From positions 1 through 9,034 of the forward strand of contig CAKOZB010000057.1 of NCBI GenBank assembly GCA_934131055.1: a stretch of DNA of 9,034 nt, read 5' to 3'. The notes below the pieces were generated by a model, which was given only the letters and a program-made list of their open reading frames with translations, was not told the DNA's origin and did not search any database. Position numbers and translations under genes: made by a program. Below are positions 1 to 6,139 of the stretch, in pieces. Position 1 is the stretch's first letter; each line of letters starts with the position of its first letter. Source of the DNA: an uncultured Clostridia bacterium. Its GTDB lineage: Bacteria > Bacillota > Clostridia > TANB77 > CAG-508.

Positions 1-426
<426 letters not shown>

Positions 427-465
427 TTATTCATCATATATGTGGCTATTAAAACCATTTAATAT

Positions 466-492
466 TCTATACCAAAGACAAATAGTTTTCAA
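466..492 (-). promoter_or_regulatory. Putative promoter of the GAPDH gene (extended -10)
   Basis: Read on the minus strand, TGG followed by TATAGA (466-471) forms an extended -10 box. A TTGAAA lies at 487-492, with a 15-nt spacer that is short for sigma-A, so the extended -10 may carry most of the activity. It lies about 60 nt upstream of the GAPDH start codon. This is pattern matching only. Confidence 0.45.
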
Positions 493-544
493 GTATTTTA
501 TACAGATTTTATAAAATTTCAAAATTAAATTTAGACGTTATTTT

Positions 545-582
545 ACATTTTGTTACATTTATATGACATTTATATGACATTT
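545..582 (+). repeat. Four phased ACATTT direct repeats upstream of the oxidoreductase gene
   Basis: The hexamer ACATTT occurs at 545-550, 555-560, 566-571 and 577-582, with start-to-start steps of 10, 11 and 11 bp, about one helical turn. The last two sit in a perfect tandem duplication of the 11-mer ATATGACATTT (561-571 and 572-582). The block lies between the two divergent genes, just upstream of the promoter candidates for the 665 gene. This is the position expected for an activator or cooperative repressor site. In such AT-rich DNA, chance or slippage is a real alternative. Confidence 0.5.
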
Positions 583-622
583 ATATTTCAATTCTATATA
601 AATCTTCTTTTTATGGTATAAT
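574..622 (+). promoter_or_regulatory. Promoter region of the oxidoreductase-permease unit (two overlapping candidates)
   Basis: Candidate one is ATGACA (574-579), a 17-nt spacer and TATAAA (597-602), matching the sigma-A consensus 5/6 in both boxes. Its -35 box lies inside the last ACATTT repeat. Candidate two is the extended -10 TGGTATAAT (614-622), which has no convincing -35. The ribosome binding site AAGGAGG is at 651-657, 7 nt from the ATG at 665. I cannot say which start is used; both could be. Confidence 0.55.
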
Positions 623-664
623 TTGAATGTATTTTTGTAAAATTATATAAAAGGAGGTTCAATT

Positions 665-1918
665 ATGCAAAGATATATTGAATGTGATGTAGCTGTTGTA
701 GGCGGTGGTGCAGCAGGTATAGCTGCAGCAATCGGTGCCTCAAGAGCTGGCGCTAGAACTGTCTTAATCGAAAGAAATCCATATTTTGGTGGACAAGCTA
801 CAAATTCACAAGTAACTGCTTACTGTGGTTTTTTCACAAGAGGCGAAAATTACGACCAAGTTGTACAAGGAATCGGTGGAGAAGTTCTAAAAAAATTAGA
901 GGATTATGGTACAAACATTCATCCAAGACCATCAAAATCAACTGGTAACGTTTCTGTATCATTCAACCCAGAATACGTAAAATTGGTTATGGACCAATTA
1001 CTAAAAAAGAGTTCTGTTGAATATTTTTTACATGCTCAAATGTATGAAGTATTAAACAATAACGGGAAAATAGAAGAGATTAAATGTACAGATGACGAAG
1101 GAACATTCACAGTAAAAGCTAAGGCTTTTGTTGATGCTTCTGGTAATGCTAACCTAGTTCATTTTGCCGGAATTGCAACTAACTGGGGAGATGATGAGGG
1201 AAAAGTTCAACAATCTTCATTACCTTTTAGAATTGACAACATTCCAGCAAGAGAAATATTAAAGCCTGACATTGAGGCCGCTTTAAAAAAGGCAAAAGAA
1301 AACGGAATTGAAATTAAGAAAGAAACTGGATTAATCATTAAAATTCCAGACAAAACTTATGGATATTGCACAATTCCAAGCACAATAGTTCCTGCCCTTG
1401 ATGCAGAGACACTTACAAAAACAGAAATGGAACTACGTTCACAAGTTCACAATTATGCAATGGCATTTAAGAATTACCTAGACGGATTCCAAGATATGAT
1501 TATATCATCTTCTGGACCAGCAGTTGGTATTCGTGAAGCAAGAAGAATAATCGGTGACAAAATGCTTAAAGGTGAAGAAATAATAATGGCACCAAAGAGT
1601 GATGATAGTATAGCAAGAGGCGCTTGGAGCCCAGAAATGCACAAAAGCAACACTTCTATAAAATACACTCATATTCCAGATAATGAGTACTTCTCTATTC
1701 CTTTAGGATGTTTAAAAGTTAGAGATGCTAAAAACTTATGGGCCGCTGGTAGAACAATTTCTACAGACTCATTAGCACTTGGTTCTGTACGTGTTATGGG
1801 AACAGGATTTGCTACTGGTCAAGCAGCAGGTGTAGCAGCAGCTTTAACACTAGATAATCCATCTTATGATGTAAAAGCTGTTCAAGAAGAACTTGTTAAT
1901 CAAGGTGCTTTAATTTAG
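665..1918 (+). CDS. FAD-dependent oxidoreductase (FAD_oxidored family)
   Basis: A 417-residue soluble flavoprotein of the succinate dehydrogenase/fumarate reductase-like FAD_oxidored group; substrate unknown. The N-terminal dinucleotide fold is clear: VVGGGAAG at residues 11-18 and Glu36 for the ribose. FGGQATNSQV follows at 41-50, and FVDASGNANL at 155-164 is the second FAD contact. GIREARRIIGD at 288-298 is the characteristic family block. The C-terminal FAD segment runs from NLWAAGRTIS (357-366) through GSVRVMGTGFATGQAAGVAAAL (373-394). No signal peptide, heme motif, iron-sulfur cysteine pattern or membrane segment is seen, so it is probably a one-domain cytoplasmic enzyme and not a respiratory flavocytochrome. 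An AAGGAGG site sets the start. The permease gene follows after 103 nt on the same strand, suggesting that the pair imports and then oxidises or reduces the same compound; that link is inference. Confidence 0.85.
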   Translation: MQRYIECDVAVVGGGAAGIAAAIGASRAGARTVLIERNPYFGGQATNSQVTAYCGFFTRGENYDQVVQGIGGEVLKKLEDYGTNIHPRPSKSTGNVSVSFNPEYVKLVMDQLLKKSSVEYFLHAQMYEVLNNNGKIEEIKCTDDEGTFTVKAKAFVDASGNANLVHFAGIATNWGDDEGKVQQSSLPFRIDNIPAREILKPDIEAALKKAKENGIEIKKETGLIIKIPDKTYGYCTIPSTIVPALDAETLTKTEMELRSQVHNYAMAFKNYLDGFQDMIISSSGPAVGIREARRIIGDKMLKGEEIIMAPKSDDSIARGAWSPEMHKSNTSIKYTHIPDNEYFSIPLGCLKVRDAKNLWAAGRTISTDSLALGSVRVMGTGFATGQAAGVAAALTLDNPSYDVKAVQEELVNQGALI

Positions 1919-1961
1919 ATTTTAATGTAATTATTTTTACTTAAAATAAATTTTTATATTG

Positions 1962-1997
1962 AGCCTATGGTTTTATAGGCTTTCCCTTAAAGGCCTA
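1962..1997 (+). promoter_or_regulatory. Two mutually exclusive hairpins between oxidoreductase and permease genes
   Basis: Hairpin A pairs AGCCTAT (1962-1968) with ATAGGCT (1975-1981) around a 6-nt loop. Hairpin B pairs TAGGCTTT (1976-1983) with AAAGGCCTA (1989-1997), with one bulged G and a 5-nt loop. The middle segment is shared, so both cannot form at once. Neither is followed by a good U-tract. The structures end about 14 nt before the AGGA ribosome binding site (2011-2014) of the permease. They could tune mRNA processing or permease expression, or be a weak terminator; function is unproven. Confidence 0.35.
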
Positions 1998-2021
1998 AAT
2001 CTTATGAAAAAGGACTAAAAT

Positions 2022-3524
2022 ATGGAAAAAACAAAAAAAGAAAAAAAGCCTTTAATGACTAAAAATGAAAAAGAGTTTGTTTGCACTCTTTTTGCATTAA
2101 TTATCATTGCTATATTTTTTATAGCAACACCTCCATCAGGCCTTAGTGCAGATGGTATGAAAGTTCTTGGCGTATTCATATCTATTTTATTCTTATGGAT
2201 AACAGTAGGAATAGGCTGGCCAAGTTTATTATGTTTAGCAACGCTTGCTCTTGTTCCATCACTTGGAATGAAAACAACCTTGCAAAATTCGTTTGGTAAC
2301 GAGACTTTCGCATTCTTGCTATTTACATTCATGTTCACATACGCATTTTCTCAAACAGGATATGTTAAGAAAATAGCTCTTGGATTTGTAACTAGTAAAT
2401 TTGCAAGAAAAACACCTTGGAGATTTGCATTCTGCTTCTTTGCAGCAGTTCTTGTAATTGGATTATTCATGTCTCCAACAGTTTTATACTTTATAATATT
2501 ACCTATTCTTGAAGAAATTTATAATGTATTAGGACTAAAAAAAGGTGATAAATATGCAAACATGCTTATGATGGGCTTAGTATTCTGTACAAGCTTATCT
2601 TCTGGTATGACACCAATAGCACACGTATTCCCTGTTCTTTCAATGGGAGTATTCAAATCTCTAACAGGATCTAGCATAAGCTATGGTCAATACATGCTTT
2701 ATGCAATTCCAACAGGAATTATAATATTTGCATTAATGATGCTTGTATTCAGATTCTTAATGAGACCAAATACAAAGAAAATAAACCTAAAATCTAATGA
2801 ATTTGATAAGATGAAAAAAGAAATTCCTAGTGCAAATCAAGGAGAAAAAATTATTCTTGGAACATTCCTTTTAGTAGTTGCATTATGGGTTCTACCAAGC
2901 TTATTAAAAACAAGTTCAGTAAAATGGATTTCAACAGCATTTACTTGGATTAGCAATTTAGGTACTGCTATGCCTCCACTATTTGGAATAATAGTTTTAT
3001 CTATTTTGAAATACCAAGGAAAACCATTAATAAATATTAACGAATCTATGGTAAAAGGTGTATCTTGGCCAAGTATAATAATGGCATCTGCAACACTTGC
3101 TTTAGGTGCTGCAATGACAAATAAAGCAATAGGGCTTACAACATTCTTGTCTGCATCTATTGCACCAATTACAACTGGCTTATCACCAGTATTACTAATT
3201 TTGTTATTCTCATTGTGGGCAGGATTACAATCAAACGTATCTTCTCACATGGTTACAGCACAATTAGTTCCAACACTTGCTGTTCCAGTAGCTCTAGCAT
3301 CTGGTGGTGCATTAAATGCCGCAGCTATTACAGCTGTTATTGGTTTAATTGCTTCAACAGGTTCTGCTGCTCCACCTGCAATGCCTTACGTTGCAGTAGC
3401 TGGTTCTTCAGGTTGGTCTGATTCAACAAGTTTATTAAAATACGGATTCTTAATGATGTTTATAATTATTTTAGTTGCATCATTTATTGGATATCCTTTG
3501 GCAAATTTAATAATGCCAATGTAA
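2022..3524 (+). CDS. SLC13/DASS-like anion permease (ion transporter superfamily)
   Basis: A 500-residue polytopic inner-membrane protein with a short Lys-rich cytoplasmic N-terminus (residues 1-18) and roughly 12 hydrophobic segments, including about 19-38, 46-64, 94-111, 135-162, 222-247, 276-295, 311-329, 347-366, 386-402 and 472-492. Two pseudo-symmetric substrate/sodium loops are visible: MSPTVLYFIILPI at about 150-162 and QSNVSSHMVTAQLVP at about 403-417, matching the two Ser-Asn-Thr loops of DASS sodium:dicarboxylate carriers in spacing and context. Both are altered: the first reads Ser-Pro-Thr, the second Ser-Asn-Val. The probable job is uptake of a small carboxylate or other anion with Na or H; the substrate cannot be told. 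The ATG at 2022 follows AGGA (2011-2014) by 7 nt. It is probably co-transcribed with the upstream oxidoreductase gene. Other branches of the ion transporter superfamily remain possible. Confidence 0.75.
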   Translation: MEKTKKEKKPLMTKNEKEFVCTLFALIIIAIFFIATPPSGLSADGMKVLGVFISILFLWITVGIGWPSLLCLATLALVPSLGMKTTLQNSFGNETFAFLLFTFMFTYAFSQTGYVKKIALGFVTSKFARKTPWRFAFCFFAAVLVIGLFMSPTVLYFIILPILEEIYNVLGLKKGDKYANMLMMGLVFCTSLSSGMTPIAHVFPVLSMGVFKSLTGSSISYGQYMLYAIPTGIIIFALMMLVFRFLMRPNTKKINLKSNEFDKMKKEIPSANQGEKIILGTFLLVVALWVLPSLLKTSSVKWISTAFTWISNLGTAMPPLFGIIVLSILKYQGKPLININESMVKGVSWPSIIMASATLALGAAMTNKAIGLTTFLSASIAPITTGLSPVLLILLFSLWAGLQSNVSSHMVTAQLVPTLAVPVALASGGALNAAAITAVIGLIASTGSAAPPAMPYVAVAGSSGWSDSTSLLKYGFLMMFIIILVASFIGYPLANLIMPM

Positions 3525-3549
3525 TTAAAATGGCTCAATATAAAGAATT

Positions 3550-3590
3550 CCTCTGATTTTAATTAATCAGAGGTTTATTTTTATTTTAAT
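3550..3590 (+). terminator. Rho-independent terminator after the permease gene
   Basis: A perfect 9-bp stem, CCTCTGATT (3550-3558) with AATCAGAGG (3565-3573), and a 6-nt loop. It is followed on the plus strand by a T-rich run at 3574-3590. It sits between the convergent permease and rpe genes. On the minus strand the tract after the stem is poor in T, so it is mainly a plus-strand terminator that may partly stop the rpe transcript. Confidence 0.85.
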
Positions 3591-4237
3591 TTTTTTATTG
3601 TTTCTGCATAATCTTTTGAATTTATTATAGCTGTTCCAGCCACTAATATATCTGCTCCGGCATCTATTATTTTTTCTGAGTTTTCCACTTTAATTCCACC
3701 ATCTGCTTCAATTTCATAGTCTAATTTATGTTCTTCTCTGTAAGAATTAAGCTCTTTTATTTTTTCTATGGTTGAAGAAATTAATTCTTGTCCACCTTTT
3801 CCTGGTTCAACAGTCATAACTAAAACTACGTGCACATATGGTAAAAATTCTAGAATTTCTTTCACATCAGTCTCTGGCTTTACAGAAATTCCTACTCTTC
3901 TTCCCTTTTCTTTAATATAATTTATCAAATTCATTACTTCTTCTTTATTTTTGCAAGCTTCATAATGAAATGTTATTATGTTTGGATTAAATATCAAGTA
4001 ACTATCAACAAAGTTTTTTACGTCTTTTACCATTAAATGAATATCTAGTGGAATTTTTGTAATATTATCCAAATATTCGCAATATTCTAGCATTAAATCA
4101 TGTGTAGCATTTTCTACAAACTCGCCATCCATAACATCTATATGAAAATAATTTGTGTTTGCATCTTCCAACTTATAAACAGTATCTATTATTTTTTCTT
4201 TTTTTACACTCAATAGAGATGTTGAAATATCTACCAT
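3581..4237 (-). CDS. rpe: Ribulose-phosphate 3-epimerase (divergent member)
   Basis: A 218-residue (beta/alpha)8-barrel enzyme that interconverts ribulose-5-phosphate and xylulose-5-phosphate in the pentose phosphate pathway; usual length is about 215-225. Metal and acid-base residues are in place: His32 and Asp34 in HIDVMDG (32-38), His67 in HLMV (67-70) and Asp179 in EADGGI (177-182). The phosphate-binding end is present as VAGTAI. Several normally fixed positions differ: ISTSLLSV for ISPSLLSA (4-11), VKPET for the usual LNPxT (119-123), and TVEPGKGGQ for SVNPGFGGQ (142-150). The ATG at 4237 lies inside the last codons of rsgA (7-nt overlap). Its AAGGAGGA site is within rsgA, so translation is probably coupled. 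A related hexulose- or allulose-phosphate epimerase is possible, but the rsgA-rpe order favours Rpe. Confidence 0.88.
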   Translation of the reverse strand: MVDISTSLLSVKKEKIIDTVYKLEDANTNYFHIDVMDGEFVENATHDLMLEYCEYLDNITKIPLDIHLMVKDVKNFVDSYLIFNPNIITFHYEACKNKEEVMNLINYIKEKGRRVGISVKPETDVKEILEFLPYVHVVLVMTVEPGKGGQELISSTIEKIKELNSYREEHKLDYEIEADGGIKVENSEKIIDAGADILVAGTAIINSKDYAETIKKLK

Positions 4238-5112
4238 TTGTGTTCCTCCTTGTCTTTTAATTCACTATATATTTTTACGTAATTGTCATATCTAGACTTT
4301 GCTATTTTTCCTTGTTCAAGTTCTAGCTTTATTCCACACTCATCTTCTTTAATGTGGCTACAGCCAACATATCTACATTTATCGATACAATTTTTAAACT
4401 CTCTAAAATATTTATCCAATTCTCTATATGGAATTTCATACACGTCAAATGTAGAAAAACCAGGGGTATCTGCTATATATGTATCTGTATCAAGCTCATA
4501 TAAACAAATATCTGTTGTAGTATTTTTTCCACGCTTATTTTTTTGACTGATTTCTCCCTCTTGAGTTACATTTTCTTTAAACAAGTCGTTTATTAGTGTA
4601 GACTTTCCTACACCAGAATTACCGGCAAATGCACTGATGTTATTCTTTAATTCTAATAAAATTTCTTCGATTCCAATGCCATTTTTTGCATCAGTTTGTA
4701 TTACTTTATAGCCTATTTCTTCATATATTTTTTGAATGTTTAAAAATTCATGTTTATCATCTAAATCAATCTTGTTTAGAACAATTACGGGCTTTATGTG
4801 TAAAAACTCTGCAAAAGCAAGCTGTTTATCTAATAACAACAAATCTGGCTTTGGATGCTTGCTAGACACCACAAACACAATTTGATTTATATTAGCAAGC
4901 TTTGGTCTTTTTATGTACGATACTCTTTCTTTTACATTTTCGATTACAGCCGTTTTTTTGTTTTCATCAACAATAGAAAATTCAGCTATATCTCCAACCA
5001 CAGGAGTAAAGCTATCATTCTTAAACTTTCCCCTAGCAGTAGCAATATAGTTGATATCTCCTAATTTTATTTTATATAAATTTGCTTTATTTTCTATAAT
5101 TAATCCTTGCAT
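4231..5112 (-). CDS. rsgA: Ribosome small-subunit-dependent GTPase A (circularly permuted)
   Basis: A 293-residue cytoplasmic GTPase (YloQ/CpgA in Bacillus) that acts late in 30S subunit maturation; standard length. Domains in order: OB-fold at about 1-65; a circularly permuted G domain with G4 NKID (113-116) ahead of G1 GNSGVGKST (164-172), G2 GKNTTT (195-200) and G3 DTPG (215-218); then a C-terminal zinc finger with Cys246, Cys251, His253 and Cys259 in C-x4-C-x-H-x5-C spacing. Cys242 is an extra nearby cysteine. The start follows AGGAAGG (minus strand, 5118-5124), 5 nt from the ATG. In B. subtilis this protein is phosphorylated by PrkC (family knowledge), and here the kinase gene is upstream but separated by an inserted lipoprotein gene. 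A promoter directly upstream may have replaced read-through from the kinase operon. It overlaps rpe by 7 nt. Confidence 0.95.
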   Translation of the reverse strand: MQGLIIENKANLYKIKLGDINYIATARGKFKNDSFTPVVGDIAEFSIVDENKKTAVIENVKERVSYIKRPKLANINQIVFVVSSKHPKPDLLLLDKQLAFAEFLHIKPVIVLNKIDLDDKHEFLNIQKIYEEIGYKVIQTDAKNGIGIEEILLELKNNISAFAGNSGVGKSTLINDLFKENVTQEGEISQKNKRGKNTTTDICLYELDTDTYIADTPGFSTFDVYEIPYRELDKYFREFKNCIDKCRYVGCSHIKEDECGIKLELEQGKIAKSRYDNYVKIYSELKDKEEHKW

Positions 5113-5143
5113 TTATGCCTTCCTACTTTAAAATTACATCTAT

Positions 5144-5172
5144 ATTATACCAAATTTGCAGTTTTTTTACAA
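5144..5172 (-). promoter_or_regulatory. Promoter of the rsgA-rpe unit
   Basis: On the minus strand, TTGTAA (5167-5172), a 17-nt spacer and TATAAT (5144-5149), with TGG directly before the -10 giving an extended -10. The predicted start is about 20-25 nt upstream of the rsgA ATG, leaving a short leader that holds the ribosome binding site. It lies between the left GGGGACGGAG repeat and rsgA, so the rsgA-rpe pair can be transcribed independently of the cargo gene and kinase. Confidence 0.7.
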
Positions 5173-5196
5173 TGAAAATTTCACTGTATTTTTTAT

Positions 5197-5233
5197 ATAA
5201 ATATACAATTTTTACTCCGTCCCCAAAATGTAC
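5197..5233. repeat. Left 37-bp direct repeat (GGGGACGGAG family, copy 1)
   Basis: A 37-bp unit matching 6048-6084 in the same orientation at 33 of 37 positions. Its GC-rich core on the plus strand is CTCCGTCCCCAAAATGTAC (5215-5233); on the minus strand this contains GGGGACGGAG. The core is far more GC-rich than the surrounding intergenic DNA. Together with copy 2 it brackets the lipoprotein gene. Confidence 0.85.
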
Positions 5234-5238
5234 CTATA

Positions 5239-5283
5239 AAAGGTTAACTGGAACTCTTATTTAAAAAATCCCAGTTAACCTTT
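5239..5283 (-). terminator. Terminator hairpin downstream of the lipoprotein gene
   Basis: A perfect 13-bp inverted repeat, AAAGGTTAACTGG (5239-5251) with CCAGTTAACCTTT (5271-5283), and a 19-nt A/T-rich loop. Read on the minus strand the stem is followed by TTTTATAG, a short U-tract. It lies 77 nt past the lipoprotein stop and right beside the left direct repeat. The long perfect stem is convincing; the large loop and short U-run lower confidence that it terminates efficiently. Confidence 0.6.
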
Positions 5284-5360
5284 CTTTGCTTTGCCTATTT
5301 ACTGCAGTATTTTCACAATAACAGGCTTTGTTCTTACCTTTCGCACAAGTCTAATTTACG

Positions 5361-5834
5361 TTAGCTCATTGCTTCGCCACCATAGGCCATCTCGCCGCTA
5401 TCCAAAATCTCAAAAATCTCTTTGTTCTCATTTTCGTTTGCCAAAATGGTGAAGCAATAACATTTGTTAATGTCACCATCAATTTCCTTGCTATACTCCT
5501 GAGTCAGCAAACTCTGATAGAACACTGTTAACTCATAGCCATCTTCCTGAGGCATCTCATCATATAAAAGGATACCCACTTTTTCTTCCGGCAGATTGTT
5601 TTCAATGTAGTCTTTTAATGCTTTGACCACATCTTCGTCCTGAGCAAGGAACTGGTTGCGAGTAGCCGTTGTATTTGCTCGATAAGTATCTTGCACACCA
5701 TAGACCTCTCCACTACTTCCTTCTGTAATTTCGAAGTACGCAGCTTGTCGGTTTAACGGATCCTTCTGGCCACAAGCGACCAACAGAATGGCACTAATAA
5801 CAAGCATAACGAACATTTTTTTCAGACTTTTCAT
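5361..5834 (-). CDS. Small secreted lipoprotein of unknown family
   Basis: A 157-residue protein not recognised as any named family. Residues 1-20 are a lipoprotein signal peptide: basic KSLKK start, hydrophobic FVMLVISAILL, and lipobox LVAC with the lipidated Cys at 21. The mature part, about 137 residues, is acidic, rich in Glu, Asp and Tyr, and looks like one small globular domain attached to the outer face of the membrane. Cys125 and Cys127 form a CYC pair. The ribosome binding site is weak (GAAAGGG, 5841-5847). A hand count over 5401-5820 gives about 40% GC, against about 20-30% for lines of rpe and the kinase, and codons ending in C or G are common, which points to transfer. It has its own promoter and terminator and lies alone between direct repeats, interrupting the usual kinase-rsgA junction. 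Its role is unknown; neighbourhood alone does not link it to kinase signalling. Confidence 0.8.
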   Translation of the reverse strand: MKSLKKMFVMLVISAILLVACGQKDPLNRQAAYFEITEGSSGEVYGVQDTYRANTTATRNQFLAQDEDVVKALKDYIENNLPEEKVGILLYDEMPQEDGYELTVFYQSLLTQEYSKEIDGDINKCYCFTILANENENKEIFEILDSGEMAYGGEAMS

Positions 5835-5928
5835 AATTTTCCCTTTCTTGTTGTTTCAAAATGTTGTAAATTTTTACGTTTATATAAAACACCCATTAGG
5901 ATGCATTGTGAAAGGAATTGTATTGCAA

Positions 5929-5949
5929 AAAAACGTATTTAACGTTTTT
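5929..5949 (-). promoter_or_regulatory. Operator-like inverted repeat at the lipoprotein transcription start
   Basis: Perfect 8-bp arms, AAAAACGT (5929-5936) and ACGTTTTT (5942-5949), around a 5-bp spacer. The predicted start of the 5959-5988 promoter falls at about 5951-5953, so the palindrome covers roughly +3 to +23. This is a typical repressor-roadblock position; in RNA it would be a 5'-end hairpin. Confidence 0.5.
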
Positions 5950-5958
5950 ACTATATAT

Positions 5959-5988
5959 ATTATAGCTCTTTTCTTGTAATTATGTCAA
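5959..5988 (-). promoter_or_regulatory. Consensus sigma-A promoter of the lipoprotein gene
   Basis: Minus strand TTGACA (5983-5988), an 18-nt spacer and TATAAT (5959-5964): both boxes match the consensus exactly. It predicts a leader of about 118 nt before the ATG at 5834. Such a strong promoter with an inverted repeat at the start site suggests expression that is high unless repressed. A second inverted repeat, AATTACTT (6011-6018) with AAGTAATT (6032-6039), lies upstream of the -35. Confidence 0.8.
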
Positions 5989-6010
5989 GTTTATATGACT
6001 ACTCTCTAGT

Positions 6011-6039
6011 AATTACTTAATTCTTATTAACAAGTAATT
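6011..6039. repeat. Inverted repeat upstream of the lipoprotein promoter
   Basis: Perfect 8-bp arms AATTACTT (6011-6018) and AAGTAATT (6032-6039) separated by 13 bp. It is centred about 37 bp upstream of the -35 box of the lipoprotein promoter. It may be an activator site or part of the element's end; being purely A/T-rich in composition, it may also be chance. Confidence 0.35.
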
Positions 6040-6047
6040 TTTTAAAA

Positions 6048-6084
6048 ACAAATATGCAATTTTTTCTCCGTCCCCAGAATGTAC
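6048..6084. repeat. Right 37-bp direct repeat (GGGGACGGAG family, copy 2)
   Basis: Direct copy of 5197-5233, 33 of 37 identical, with core CTCCGTCCCCAGAATGTAC at 6066-6084. The two copies enclose 814 bp containing the promoter, the lipoprotein gene and its terminator. Confidence 0.85.
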
Positions 6085-6115
6085 AAAAAACGGAGACGTG
6101 CATTTTTTGCTCCGT
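6085..6115 (-). terminator. Repeat-derived terminator after the PASTA kinase gene
   Basis: On the minus strand, ACGGAG (6110-6115) pairs with CTCCGT (6090-6095) across a 14-nt loop and is followed by a T-run (6085-6089). The first arm is part of repeat core copy 3, so the repeat supplies the terminator. It begins 25 nt past the kinase stop. The stem is only 6 bp, so efficiency is uncertain. Confidence 0.55.
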
Positions 6116-6128
6116 CCCCAATTTGTAC
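6110..6128. repeat. GGGGACGGAG repeat core, copy 3
   Basis: CTCCGTCCCCAATTTGTAC, two mismatches from copy 1, in the same orientation and 25 bp beyond copy 2. The flank before it (TGCATTTTTTG, 6099-6109) also resembles that of copy 2. It ends 11 bp short of the kinase stop codon, so the repeat cluster abuts the gene without damaging it. Confidence 0.75.
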
Positions 6129-6139
6129 CAATTTATACA

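Noticed and set aside
2015..2338. 107-residue frame on the minus strand opposite the start of the permease gene
   Set aside because: Antisense to a clearly coding membrane protein, no ribosome binding site and no family resemblance. The same applies to 1474-1668 (minus), 3215-3421 (plus), 4283-4546 (plus) and 4855-5064 (plus).
5788..5979. 63-residue plus-strand frame overlapping the lipoprotein start and leader
   Set aside because: It lies across the promoter and leader of the lipoprotein gene, has no ribosome binding site, and is composed of runs typical of AT-rich noncoding DNA.
5197..6129. CRISPR array
   Set aside because: Only three related cores, irregularly spaced (about 850 bp and 25 bp), with a gene between two of them and no cas genes.
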